Assembly: GCA_022376515.1 (NCBI GenBank) | Contig: WTXI01000040.1 | Coordinates: 62,001 to 126,000 of the forward strand | Direction of reading: 5' to 3' | Source of the DNA: Lactifluus volemus | Lineage: Eukaryota > Basidiomycota > Agaricomycetes > Russulales > Russulaceae | DNA length: 64,000 nt | Shown here: positions 48,606 to 58,813 of the stretch, piece after piece | Position numbering within the stretch: the stretch's first letter is position 1 | How the letters are laid out: each line of letters opens with the position of its first letter | Translations under genes and position numbers: made by a program | Notes under the pieces: model-generated | The model's database searches: none | The model's input: the letters and a program-made list of their open reading frames with translations, nothing else | Told to the model about the DNA's origin: nothing

Positions 48606-49455
48606 CGGCTTGTGGGTACCAGTGGCGAGAAATTGTCGGTGGAAATCAACAGACGTATCCTGACATGGACAATTCACTCTCTGGATGAAGATAAGGATCT
48701 TGAACAGTTCATCGAAGCCATCCCTGGCCTTTGTCATTCGAACGCGGTCCGATTCGCGATCCCCGGCTCAGCCCACCAACTCGCTTTCGCCAAAGTGGAC
48801 GAGACATTGGCCAATTTCTAGGTTAATAAGCCGTACTTTGACATCTAGTTCGGTCTCGGAGGCAGATAAGAAAAGGCGTATCATCAGCTCCGTTGGAATG
48901 GGGATTAGGGACAGCGGGGGCGGGGGCGGGATGACAGCGTGGGAAGCGTAGCGGACATTTTGTACAATTACCCTGACGCTGAGATAAGCACAGACAACGC
49001 GGCTTTATCATTCCTGTATTGAGCGCAGATCATAGGCGCAGAGATATTGCAGAACAGTCATCTCCCCATGATGTACCCGATGCTACCGACGGTGTCGTCT
49101 CTGACACCCCATTATCACCTTCCCCGGCATCCGTTCCCAACGACACGGTTCCTGCAAATATTCTCCCGTCACTAGTTTCTCCAGCATTCCTGATTGACCA
49201 AGTGACTGTTCCTCCTCTTCTCTCCGCCTCAGCAACGACTATTTTTCCGCGCCTCCCAGGGAACCTTAGTTTCGCACCCAGCCACAGCATCGAATGTTGG
49301 GACATCCGATTGGGACCCGGCTCTGCGTAATAATGTGGCTGCCCTAGAACAGTCCCAGGAGCCAGCCATGTTCGTCCCTGCGGTGGCTACAGATATTCTG
49401 GGCCATCCCCTTGACGTAGCGTCCTTCTCTCGCGACATTGGTCATTCAGAGTAGA
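48606..49455 (+). pseudogene. DUF6535 copy C, truncated and rearranged
   Basis: Homology to copy B starts abruptly at about 48613, inside the third exon (SGEKLSVEINRRILTWTI). It runs to about 48887, then breaks off. After a 116-nt foreign piece (48890..49005) it resumes near the C-terminal tail (ADHRRRDIAEQSSPHDVPDA) and ends with the family's SRDIGHSE-type end near 49453. Promoter, both first exons and the whole membrane domain are absent, about 1.1 kb of the middle is missing, and stops interrupt the remaining frame. It cannot encode the protein. Confidence 0.85.
48890..49005 (+). repeat. Inserted segment shared, inverted, with 54486..54592
   Basis: This stretch, from CCGTTGGAATGGGG to GACAACGCGGCTT, interrupts DUF6535 copy C. 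Its reverse complement, with modest divergence, lies in the 3' flank of copy D. No terminal inverted repeats or target duplications are evident. Confidence 0.8.
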
Positions 49456-49834
49456 GGCGAAACAGTCGTGTAAGTTTGTCTCTGCTAATGCTACATACAA
49501 GCGTGACCCAATTGGATATTTATAGGCTTCTTGATGTTGTCAAGGCTCACTGTGACTACTTTGACCAAGTCGACGTGCTTACGGTACATAAGGTATGCTT
49601 CGTCAATATGTGACTCTGAACCCCTTGCCAGTGTCAGCTATCTCTATCTCCGTTTCTCCCTGCTCCGCTTGTGTGAAGGTAACGTTTGTTTTGTATAATG
49701 GGATATTCGCTGCTCGCTAGTTCTTGATTTGTCGTTCCGCGTCTCTTTTCGTTAAATCAAGTTGTAGATAATCGATGTCTCAGGAGTTTTTTGTTTCTAG
49801 AATTACATAACGACCAAAATGATCTGCCTTCGGA

Positions 49835-50262
49835 AAGCGTCGAATATGTCTATGGGAGATGAATATAGTAACCTAGACTTCCTACTTCGACTCGATACTG
49901 TATGGAAGTGATAGGTGAGTTCTCAGATGGGCGCGCAGTGTCTCCGTCGTGCGACAGATCCACTCTTTCTGTGGAGGGCGATTCCGGGGACGAAGAGATT
50001 TTTTCTTCCTTAGCGACTCGGAGGGAATCCAAGGTGGGGCTATATGCTTCTAACAGTGGCGCATCGTGGAGGTTGAATACTGGGTGACTCGTTGGTAACG
50101 CATCGTGACAAGACTGTGATTATACGTGAAGCTACTACCACCAGCGTGGGGTAGGCAAAGTCGAGATTGATTTTTGGAATTAAGCATAATTTCACGGTTG
50201 TGCCAACGAGCACGTCTAAGTTTGTGTATCTTCCAAACAAGTCCAATCAAATGAGGTAATCA
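49835..50262 (-). pseudogene. Duplicated relic of the PSME4 5' end
   Basis: Matches two parts of the PSME4 gene: a short intron-flanking piece around 42769-42810, joined to the first exon and upstream DNA around 43410-43820. The intervening ~600 nt is absent. The TCCACTCTTTCTGTGGAGGGCGA and GAGGTTGAATACTGGGTGACTCG stretches are almost unchanged. It sits between DUF6535 copies C and D in the same relation to D that PSME4 has to copy B, so it marks duplication of a PSME4 5' end plus DUF6535 block. No coding capacity. Confidence 0.85.
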
Positions 50263-50511
50263 TCGCCGCCCCGGGTCTTAGTGCACCGGTGTTGACGTCC
50301 ACCTCTTGCCTTTCTCTCCCGCGCCCTTCTTGGGGTTTGGGGCTAATTCGGTCAAGAATTCGGTCTTAGCACCCACAATATTAATACTAGAAGAACACTT
50401 GGCCGATTGTATGAATAGCGATCTAGGGATGTAAGTCAGAATCCAACATGTACTAGTTATACAGTATTACGAGACTGTAAAAGAGGTCAGAAGTCCGTGT
50501 CCCAGCACGGC

Positions 50512-51482
50512 TTATGCGCAACTGATGCCAAGTTCTGGAAAGTCATATTTGCCTGGTATAGCATTCTCGCACCCAGAACGATCTCTATGCGAATTGCAAT
50601 TGATCTGGTCGTCTGCGGCTCTACAGCAGCGGAGGCAGAAACGGTTCAGTTTAGGCTCGACACTGGGTTGTCATCAATACAAGATCCATTCCTGGAGGAA
50701 ATAGGATAGCGCACAGCTCAATAAAACTTGCTCCCCAACCACCAAACGTGCACTGAGCCCCATTCGGGAAGCGCACATCCATCTGCCCACCAGCGTCATT
50801 CGGGTCCAACTGGGACTTACTCACGTCGAGACAGCCGGTGACCTAGAGAAGACGCGCTGTGATAGCTTACACGCGTAAGGAGAAGGCGTCATACCTGAAT
50901 CCACGAACCGTCATCTGCAGTCACGACTGAGGCGGCCCTTATGAAACCTTCCGGCATTATTCTCGTGCAAAAGTTATTCCCAGGAGTACAGTACGTCTCG
51001 GCGTCCATCTCCGCATCAGATATGAGCTCTATGAGCGAGTTGGTTGTGGAGGAAGCGCTCGTGGCCAAGACAGACATACCGCCGGCCCTTGTGGGGAGCA
51101 AAAGCGCAAAATTTGTCTGGTCGACAACGAAGACTGTAGTTGAGGCAGAGGATTCACCCGTCGGCTCTGGTGTTGGTCTCAAGTCCAGGTCTTGCTGGGC
51201 AGTCCCATAGGCGTCCTGGCGGCGTTTTATCACCGCCGCCCAGGGCTTAGAGGATCGAGTCCGAGAAGGCAATATATTTGGGTCTTTCCAAAAGCGAGAG
51301 AGATAAGATATGTTTCTTGAAGATGCAGGTACGGGAGAACGAGCGTAAGGATAGAGCGGGTTTGGACGAAGATTATACGGGTCAGACCAATGACTACGAA
51401 CGCCAGAGCCTATGAGAGCAACAGCATAAGTGAGGGTTGCCCAAAGTAGGGATAAAAGTAGAGATATGAATATGAGCATCAA
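50512..51482 (-). CDS. Secreted basidiomycete protein, Cys-containing, unknown function
   Basis: Exons 50895..51482, 50715..50842 and 50512..50662 join in frame (introns 52 nt each) to 288 residues. The N-terminus MMLIFISLLLSLLWATLTYA is a clear signal peptide. A low-complexity, Arg/Ser/Thr/Pro-rich part follows, then a conserved domain: TYCTPGNNFCTRIMPEGFI, SWIQVTGCLDVSKSQLDP, NDAGGQMDVRFPNGAQCTFG, ASFIELVEPKLNRFCLRCC. The same order is known to me from Agaricomycete secreted proteins of unknown role; I assign no activity. The second donor (CT|GTGCGC) must be used, since reading through ends early. The gene sits inside DNA that has no counterpart between PSME4 and DUF6535 copy B, so it was inserted into, or retained in, only this copy of the duplicated block. 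Confidence 0.8.
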
Positions 51483-51691
51483 GGAAAGAGTCGCCCCGCA
51501 ACTGGGAGTTAAAGTTGTTAGAAAAGTCGTCCGAGTCGGGAAAAATGTGACGGGCCGTGTTACGACTGGCCTTAGGCCTTAGCGCCCAACATTGTCACCG
51601 TGACATTAGAGTCACTCGGTGAACGTCATAAATCCCCACCGAGCTCTATAGTAACATCCTGAGAATCCACATTCACCATATATAACGCCCG

Positions 51692-54318
51692 ATGGACCAA
51701 GAACCGCCTCCCGAAGGACAGAGAACCAGTACGTCATCCGATACCTAGCTTTTATCGAGCTTTATCAACGAACTCACCTCCAACTATAGCTGGCCTTCGT
51801 GACGTCCCCCGTCCAGAGCAAAACCAATTCTCTCAAGGACAGGCCAGCTTTAGCGGATAGCTCCGGCCCCCTCTTTCATATGTACGTTAAGATGACAGAG
51901 GGAGAGGACGATAAAATGGCCAAACGGTGGCAAAAGGATGCAGACGGCATCCTCATTTTTGTGAGTCCTCATAGTAGTCTCCGCGCAGGGGGGGGCAACA
52001 GTCAACGTGAATACTGTAGACTGGCTTATTCTCTGCTGCCCTCGCAGCATTGGCCGCCGTCTCGGTTCAAGACCTCAAGCCAAATTCACAAGATACCACT
52101 GCATTCTATCTCGCGAACATCTATCAACTTCTCGCCGACCCAAACATATCTCGTGAATCTATCCTTGCCACTCCAGCTCAACCACCCCCTTTCTCTCCTC
52201 CGAGATCAGCAGTCTTGGTCAACTCATTCTGGTTCCTCAGTTTGGTCATCAGCCTCACATGTGCCCTACTGGCGACTATGTTGCAGCAGTGGGCGCGTCG
52301 ATATGTCACAATTACACAACCGCCACGGTACAGCCCACACAGGCGAGCACCGATCCGTGCATTCTTTGCTAACGGGGTGGAAAAGTTCTTCCGTGGTCGG
52401 TAGAAGCATTGCCCGCTCTTCTACACCTGGCTCTGTTCCTGTTCTTCTCTGGACTGGGTGTTTTTCTGTTCAACATTAACCACACTGTATTCAGTGTGGT
52501 TATTTGGTGGATTGGACTTACAGGAGCGGTATACGGATGCATCACGTTGATGCCAATCTTCTGGCACGATAGCCCCTACTATTCCCCACTTTCTTCCTCG
52601 GCATGGTTTTTCTATGCTGGCATCCATTATGCAGTCTTCAAATTTGTCTACTTTATTTGGGACTACGACTACTTCATTCCCTATGTAGAGCCGGAAACAT
52701 ATGGCAGACGACCTTTTGAGGGTATGACGAAGGCCGTTCAAGACATAGGCTCGGAAATGTCGGTGGAAATCACCAGTCGTATCCTGGCATGGACAATTGG
52801 CGCTCTGGATGAAGATAAGGATCTTGAACAATTCTTCGAAACCATCCCGACTTCTGCGTTTCGGACGTGGTCCTCCGCCTTGGCCTCAACCGCATTTTCG
52901 CCAAAGTGGACGGGACATTGGCAGTGGCACTTTACGTGTTCATGACCCATAGTTTAGTCTCGGAGGCAGACAAGAAGAGGCGGGTCATCACATGCACGAA
53001 AGCTGTCGATACAGCACATCTCAGCTATGCAACTATGTATGTCCTCGGGCGCATTTTCACAGCAGGCGCGGTAGTGTTGGGATCGGTTGAAATTGGGCGA
53101 TCTCTGAGAAGCACCGGCGACGCTTTATGTTCTCAAGGAATAATTGCCGGTGTCATTGCAAGTGTGCCGGAACCGGAACGGGATGACCATTGGATCGCAC
53201 TTGCCATGGATCAACTAGGCGTATCAGAAGAGGTTCTTCGATATTACCTCGCGAATGGTGACAGCGTTCTACTTGCCAACATGATCCACATCACTCGCCC
53301 GCTCTTCCGCTTGTGTCTCAGCAAGACTCTACTGATAACTATTGATCTAACGCACGTCCTGGTAGGTATCTCCAAATTCGACATCCGAAATACTCTTCCC
53401 GAACTGCAGCACGACTTCTGTGCTTTGTGGAATGAAATCACTCGAGAAGCACACATTCGCGAATCCGAGTCTTCTTTTTCTTATTTTATTCTCAAACCCA
53501 TTCGGCACCATTATGACGCTTTACATCAAGACACCGATGCTGCCTCGATCAGTGACTCGCTTCTATTGTGGAATATCCCGGGCCATACCGTGATAGGCGA
53601 GATCACCGACATCACCTTACCTTCTACAGAGCCTGTCCTATCATCCATTCCCGCATTGGGCGCAGATCATAGGCGCATACATTTTGCAGAACAGATATCG
53701 CTTCACGATCTACCTGATGTTACTCCAACCGTAGAATCCACACCACCGACCAATGTCGACAGCAAGAACGTCGTTACTACTTCTCTAGACTTGACAACAC
53801 CATGTCCCACTGACACCACTACCATCACCATCTCTCCCACTTCCGACTCTGAGTCAAGCCCGCATGCCCCCGGAGTGTCGACATTCACACCACACTCGCC
53901 CTTCGCACCACCATTTAGCGAGACCACTGATCCGCATAAAAGCGTAGATCTCGGTGTTACCTCCGACATGACATTGTCGTCTTCCCCAGCCTCAGCTCCC
54001 GACTACATGACCCCTGCAATCACTCAGTCGTCACTAGCTTCTCCGGCATTCCCGATTGATCAAGTGACTGCTGCTCCGGTCCCTCTTCCCTCAACAACGG
54101 CCGTTTTTCCCGCACCGCCGCCGGTAACCTCGGTTTTGCGCCCAACCACTAGCAGAGCGAACGATGGAACAGTCGGTGATCCTCCGGACTCCGATCTGCG
54201 TTATAATGTGGATGAGTCCCAGGAGTTAGCTATGCCTGTCCCTGAGATGGCTACAGATGTTTTGCGGCATCCCCTTGACGCAGCATCCGTCTCTCGCGAC
54301 ATTGATCATTCACAGTAG
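51692..54318 (+). pseudogene. DUF6535 copy D, frame-broken
   Basis: Aligns to copy B from the ATG at 51692 through the stop at 54318, with the same three exons and the same upstream TATA element. Compared with B it has one extra base in exon 2 (near 51858), four bases missing after GVEKF (near 52389) and one base missing near 52851. Each shifts the frame, and they do not cancel. Stretches between breaks remain very similar, including the membrane segments (LFLFFSGLGVFLFNINHTVF) and the Ser/Thr/Pro-rich tail. This is a recent pseudogene, unless all three are assembly errors. Confidence 0.82.
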
Positions 54319-55475
54319 AGGCGAAACAGTCGCGTAAGTTGGTCTTTGCCAATACTGCATATAGAAATAACCCATTGGGTTCTTATATTCTCTTTGGTGT
54401 TCTCAAGGCTCACTATAACTGTTTTACCAAGTCAACGTGCTTATGAGGGTCGGGTGCTGCCTCGAGGATGTAGTAGTTGGGGATGAAGCTGCATTGTCTG
54501 TGCTTATCTCAGCGTCGGGTAATTGTACAATGTCCGCTATCCTTCCCATGCTGTCATCCTGACCCCGCTGTCCCTAATCCCCATTCCAACGGTACATAAG
54601 GTACTATACTTCGTCAATATATGACTCTGAACCCTTGTCAGTCTCCGTTCCGTCCTGGTCCGCTTGTGTGAAGCAGAGTTTGTTTATATAATAGGATGTT
54701 CGCTGCTCGCTAGTTCTTGGTTTGTCGTTCCGTGTCTCTTTTCATATAACCAGGATATTGCATAGACGTGGATAATCGATTTCTCAATGGTTTTCTGTTT
54801 CGAGAAATACTTGGTGGAAAACTGATCATTTATCTCATGAACGAAAGCGTTGCCTTGGCGTTTTGTCCTTCTCCCCGTCCCACATACAGACAACCATACC
54901 TTCGATAAGTGGAGGAGTCGGCGTCGGCCAGTCTTTGAATTATATAATCAACACAGTGGAGTTTCCCTGGCGACACGCGGTGAAACTGCAGGTCACACAG
55001 ATGGGCCACTGATGGGTCCCAAATTTCTAGCCGCGAGGGAAATAGCTGAACCAATGTACGCTCCTCCGTGTACTGTTTGATTCATTGCGCGTCTGCTCCT
55101 ACCGTGACTTTTTGATGATTCCATGATCCGCCCCGCCGGTGCCTCGTCCGTCAATGAAGGCCCGGGCGCACAAAGAGGAGCAAGGTCAGCGGAGGGACTC
55201 CACTTGGCAGTGAGGAGTTCATGGAGTTCCCACTTGCAGCAAGGACATCTGCCGGTTGGGGCGGAAAGTAAGGTGGAGATGGGGGATTTACGTAGGCGCC
55301 GAAGACGGCGCTCGCATCTTGGACCGAATACGCGCGCACTAGAGGAGAGGGCGAGAGAACATCGTGGGCGAGATTCCTGCTCTAAGGCGAGAGCTTTAAT
55401 GAATTCAGCTTATACTCGTGAAACTGAAAAGCCTCAAAATGTCGTCATATGGTTTCATACAACCTCCGTAATTAC
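54319..55475. other. 3' flank of copy D with an insertion; no supported gene
   Basis: The first part aligns to the 3' flank of copy C, except that 54444..54589 is extra. That extra DNA includes the inverted 107-nt piece. From about 54800 homology ends; short open frames on both strands (54850..55080, 55123..55485) have no recognised product. The last 60 nt precede the tRNA. Confidence 0.5.
54486..54592 (-). repeat. Inverted partner of the 48890..49005 segment
   Basis: Lies in the 3' flank of DUF6535 copy D, opposite in orientation to the segment in copy C. It belongs to a precise extra stretch, 54444..54589, absent between the matching flanks of copy C. The start of that stretch weakly resembles, on the complementary strand, the DUF6535 tail coding sequence near HPLDAA. 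Confidence 0.75.
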
Positions 55476-55573
55476 TCCCGCTTAGCTCAGCTGGTAGAGC
55501 GCGTCACTAGTAACGTGATCATGGGAAGATCACAATACATGACGAGGTCAGTCGTTCAAGTCGGCTAGTGGGA
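55476..55573 (+). tRNA. tRNA-Thr (AGT) with an intron
   Basis: A complete cloverleaf: acceptor TCCCGCT/AGTGGGA (one G-T pair), D-stem GCTC/GAGC, anticodon stem CGTCA/TGACG, loop with anticodon AGT at 55509-55511, and T-stem AGTCG/CGGCT around TTCAAGT. A 26-nt intron (about 55513..55538) sits one base 3' of the anticodon, the standard eukaryotic position. The exon body is 72 nt. Transcription by RNA polymerase III is expected from the internal A and B boxes. Confidence 0.93.
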
Positions 55574-55574
55574 A

Positions 55575-55586
55575 TTTTTCTTTTTT
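55575..55586 (+). terminator. RNA polymerase III terminator of the tRNA
   Basis: T5 then C then T6 directly after the acceptor stem, as expected of a fungal polymerase III stop. Confidence 0.85.
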
Positions 55587-55952
55587 CTAAAAGACCACAT
55601 TAAGCTATTCGCCCACCGCCAAGGATGGGTCGACTTGAAAAACGGGGCGTTAACATTGCAGTATATGTCCATCGGAGATGATACAACAAAATGTCCTGAT
55701 ACTATCGAAGATTGGAGACAAAAGGCTACAGTGTCGAGATAAAAATACAAAGGGTGTACGGCAGCGTAGAGGTAACGTCCATATGCATTCGATGTATGGG
55801 CTGACCTGCAACCACATTAAGAGGGCGTGGTGTCCGTTGTGCAAATAAGGTCCGCTTGCAAGTCCGAGTTCCGAGTCTTATTCTTACTTATAAAGTACTC
55901 ATGCTCTCACGGCTTAGAAAGTTGGAGGTTGGAGGTTGGGGGCTGAACCAAT
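55587..55952. other. Intergenic, no supported gene
   Basis: Between the tRNA and the 3' end of the leftward DUF6699 gene. Only short open frames. Near 55918-55935 a triplicated GGAGGTTGG-type unit lies just past the stop codon. Confidence 0.4.
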
Positions 55953-56803
55953 CTAGATGAAGCGCACGTGCCAAACATCCGCACCATTTGCGGCGCGTTG
56001 GAGACCAGCAAAGGTGGTACATCCGCCGAGTAGATCAATGCGTCGCAGGCCAGCGGGGTCGGGTGCGACTCTGTTGCGCTGGTTGAAACTTGACGAGGCC
56101 GCCCGCCTGTGATTTTCACTCGGGAGCTGGTTGAAGTCCGCCTGACTGGCGCGCTCAGAGAGCTTGGCGTGGATAACATGAAGAACGTCTCGCACGGTCA
56201 CGGCGTGGCCGTGCACCCCAGAGGCGTAGAAGTAACCGCCAGAGACGCCCGGAATCTCAAGGACGAGGTTGGGCGCTTGGTTTGAGATTGCCGGTTCGTT
56301 CATCGCGTGTGGGTTGCTGGTCGGATGGAGGCACGCGGCGGATGGAGGTTGAACAGCGTTGAAGTTCAATTGGGTCGGTCGGTGGCCGGTGTAGACGAGT
56401 AGCTCACTCAATACACCATACCTTGATCTTTCAGGGCTTACGGGCGGTGTCGGCAGTGAATCTAGAAAAACGGAACCATTAGAAAAAAAATAGGTCAGCG
56501 GAACATGAGGGCAGATCGGATGTACGCACGCTGGTGTTGTAGAAGATGGGGGAGCGGGACCGTACCCATGTGTGGCGCACCCGGCGTCAATGGATATTGG
56601 GACGGGTACACGTATCCGGAGTGCATCGAGACGGACCTAGCGGACCCTGCTGGGGATGGTAGACTCACCGGGCTCAGCATCGGGGCCACGGGCAGCGGTA
56701 CACCGGGGGCGCCTGAGACAGTGGTCCCAGTCAGCGTGTTTAATGACCACGCTGGGCTAGACAGGGAGTACGATTGGCGCTTCGATGAGTGAGAAGAGGG
56801 CAT
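55953..56803 (-). CDS. DUF6699 domain protein
   Basis: Exons 56530..56803 and 55953..56461 join in frame across a 68-nt intron to 260 residues from the ATG at 56803. The first ~105 residues are Ser/Pro/Gly/Tyr-rich and probably disordered (SPVSLPSPAGSARSVSMHSG). The DUF6699 domain follows: LLVYTGHRPTQLNFNAVQP, VLEIPGVSGGYFYASGVHGH, AVTVRDVLHVIHAKLSE, and the closing LRRIDLLGGCTTFAGL with ADVWHVRFI. The family is common in basidiomycetes and has no known activity. A second, much poorer DUF6699-like signal may lie near 62250. Confidence 0.82.
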
Positions 56804-57541
56804 AGCGGTGATTCAACGAAGTACGGGGCAGTAAAAGAAAAGCGGGAGGGGGGGAAAGAAAAGGCTGCGAACTTGCCAGTGCTGGGTAAAAGTCTTGTGT
56901 ATTAAATACCAACCCGACCGTGTTGATATTCGAACACAAAGTGCAACAACCCAATGTGGATGGCCTCCATGGCGGGCTTTGAGCGCGGGGGGGCGCGAGG
57001 GGCGCGGCAGGGAAAGGCAGGGCAGGGCGAGGGGAGCGGTGAAATTTATTGATGAAAGCGAGGAGAAGCAGCCACAGACCATCGATAGCGGACGACCGGA
57101 CGTCGGGATATAACCAAAATTGGAAATAGGCGCTTAACTCTTGCCCGCCCGACTACCCCGATTTGTCACTGTCCGCCCCGCCACATGGACAAATTGATCG
57201 AGCCCTTGTTCTCCAAGGGGCGGGGCCTCATAAACGCCCATCTGTGGCGCCAAAGGGACCCCGGCTGAATTTTTGACTCATCCCATAGCGACACACGGGG
57301 CCGCGCGGCACCGAAGTGACATTGTAAGTTCCTGAGTCGGTCCTCTGACTCGGTCTGTAGAATGTTTGCCTCCTTGACTGCCTCTTGTAGCATTATAACT
57401 TTCCAACATAGTACTCCCTTAGTCGTTATTGTAAGTAGAATGGAAAGATAAAAGAAAATACGTATCGGGGGAACGCTACATCGGGTATATATGTGCAGGG
57501 TCGTGTTTCTCAGGCACCACAGTCACTCAACTTGCGATCAC
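56804..57541. other. Divergent intergenic region, no supported gene
   Basis: Upstream DNA for both the leftward DUF6699 gene and the rightward cofactor C gene, including a G-rich purine stretch near 56985-57045. A TATATAT lies near 57486-57492, about 50 nt before the cofactor C start codon. Confidence 0.45.
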
Positions 57542-58813
57542 ATGTCAGAGTCAACCGACAGGGCCTTTCAGCAGGCTTTTTACTCTCACTTTCAGTCTTC
57601 TCGTTCTGGTTTGCGTCCCTTCTGACACTATACATTCTTATCTGACTCGTTGTCGAATACAGATCTAGCTGCACAGTTAGATGCTTTCAAGGACAACCCC
57701 CCTTCCGACAGTGATTCTCACGAGCTCGCTTTGAATATACGAAAGCTGAGAAAAAGTTTGACGGACGCAACAAGCTTCCTACCTGCTTATGATCAACGAC
57801 AATGCCAAGCTGTGCGTCCTCGTGTAGCTCATACGAACCCCGAGAATGAGCTCACTCCCCCATTTAGCAAATGGAGCACTTAGAGCAGACCTTGGAGCAA
57901 TTGCGTTCTGAATCCGCACCCAAGACAAGATTTTCTTTCAAGCGCAAGACGAGCAAACCTCCGCCTTCGGACGCTACTCCAGCGCTTTCCCCTTCATCAC
58001 GCGACGCTAAGACGCATGGAGAGGGAGACGGTGTACTTGTTATGTCTACCTTTCATAAGCTAAGCTCCCATTCCCATTGTCGACTGTCTTCACGATCTAT
58101 TCCAACCTTCGGAGCGGGCCCGCCGTCGTCAGATCTGACAATTTCGGATCTCGACCGTTGCATCGTCGACCTTTGCAGCCCAGTTGAAGCTGCGGCACAA
58201 AATCAGTTTTCCCTAACAGCCCTCTACGTCCGGGACCTGAAAGAATCGATCTTGATCCTACCCAACGTGAAGGGCAGCGTGCTCTTTCATAACCTGCATA
58301 GATGCACCGTGATCGTCGGTTGTCAACAAGCAAGTAACTCTTTGTTTCATGTCGGAGCTTACCCTTATCTATCTTACGCAGTTCCGCATGCACAACTCGA
58401 CCGGCGTCCGCGTATATCTCGCTTCTATCTCTAACCCAGTCATTGAAAACTGCTCTGACATCGCGTTTGCGGAGTATCCACCATTCGCTTCTTTACTCAG
58501 CCCATCGGCCGTGGAAGCAATACCATCGAATGTCAGCACTGCAGACCCCTGATTCCCCTTTGTTCGTTGAAATGTCTAACATCCCCTAGGGTAAGCATAT
58601 CGATGTGCAAGATTTCTCCCATCTCCGGCCGACGCCATCTCCCAATTGGTTTATTTTACCACCTGGGAATGAGAACTGGGACGACCTTTTGGCCCCATCA
58701 CCGCTAGGTGTGGACGCCGTTCTGGCGGCGCATCTGCCTGAAGCGACGTATAGCAAACTTTTCTTTTCTTTCTCGCTTATGGGTTGACCTCTCGCTATTG
58801 CAGAACGATGTGA
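57542..58813 (+). CDS. TBCC: Tubulin-folding cofactor C (TBCC)
   Basis: Cofactor C acts in the last step of alpha/beta-tubulin dimer assembly, stimulating GTP hydrolysis by tubulin in the cofactor supercomplex. Exons 57542..57608, 57663..57811, 57868..58329, 58382..58531 and 58590.. are in frame. The N-terminus (MSESTDRAFQQAFYSHFQ) begins a spectrin-like helical part. The C-terminal beta-helix has LYVRDLKESILILPNVKGS and RCTVIVGCQQFRMHNSTGVR, then VYLASISNPVIENCSDIAFA and PSPNWFILPPGNENWDDL. The third intron (58330..58381) has a GC donor, CAA|GCAAGT. The end is uncertain: reading on gives a stop at 58785-58787 (341 aa), while splicing from GTATAG at 58748 to the CAG before 58804 gives a stop at 58811-58813 (331 aa). 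In the family the catalytic Arg lies in QxR(I/M)H; here it is in QQFRMHN, so it is present. Confidence 0.88.
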
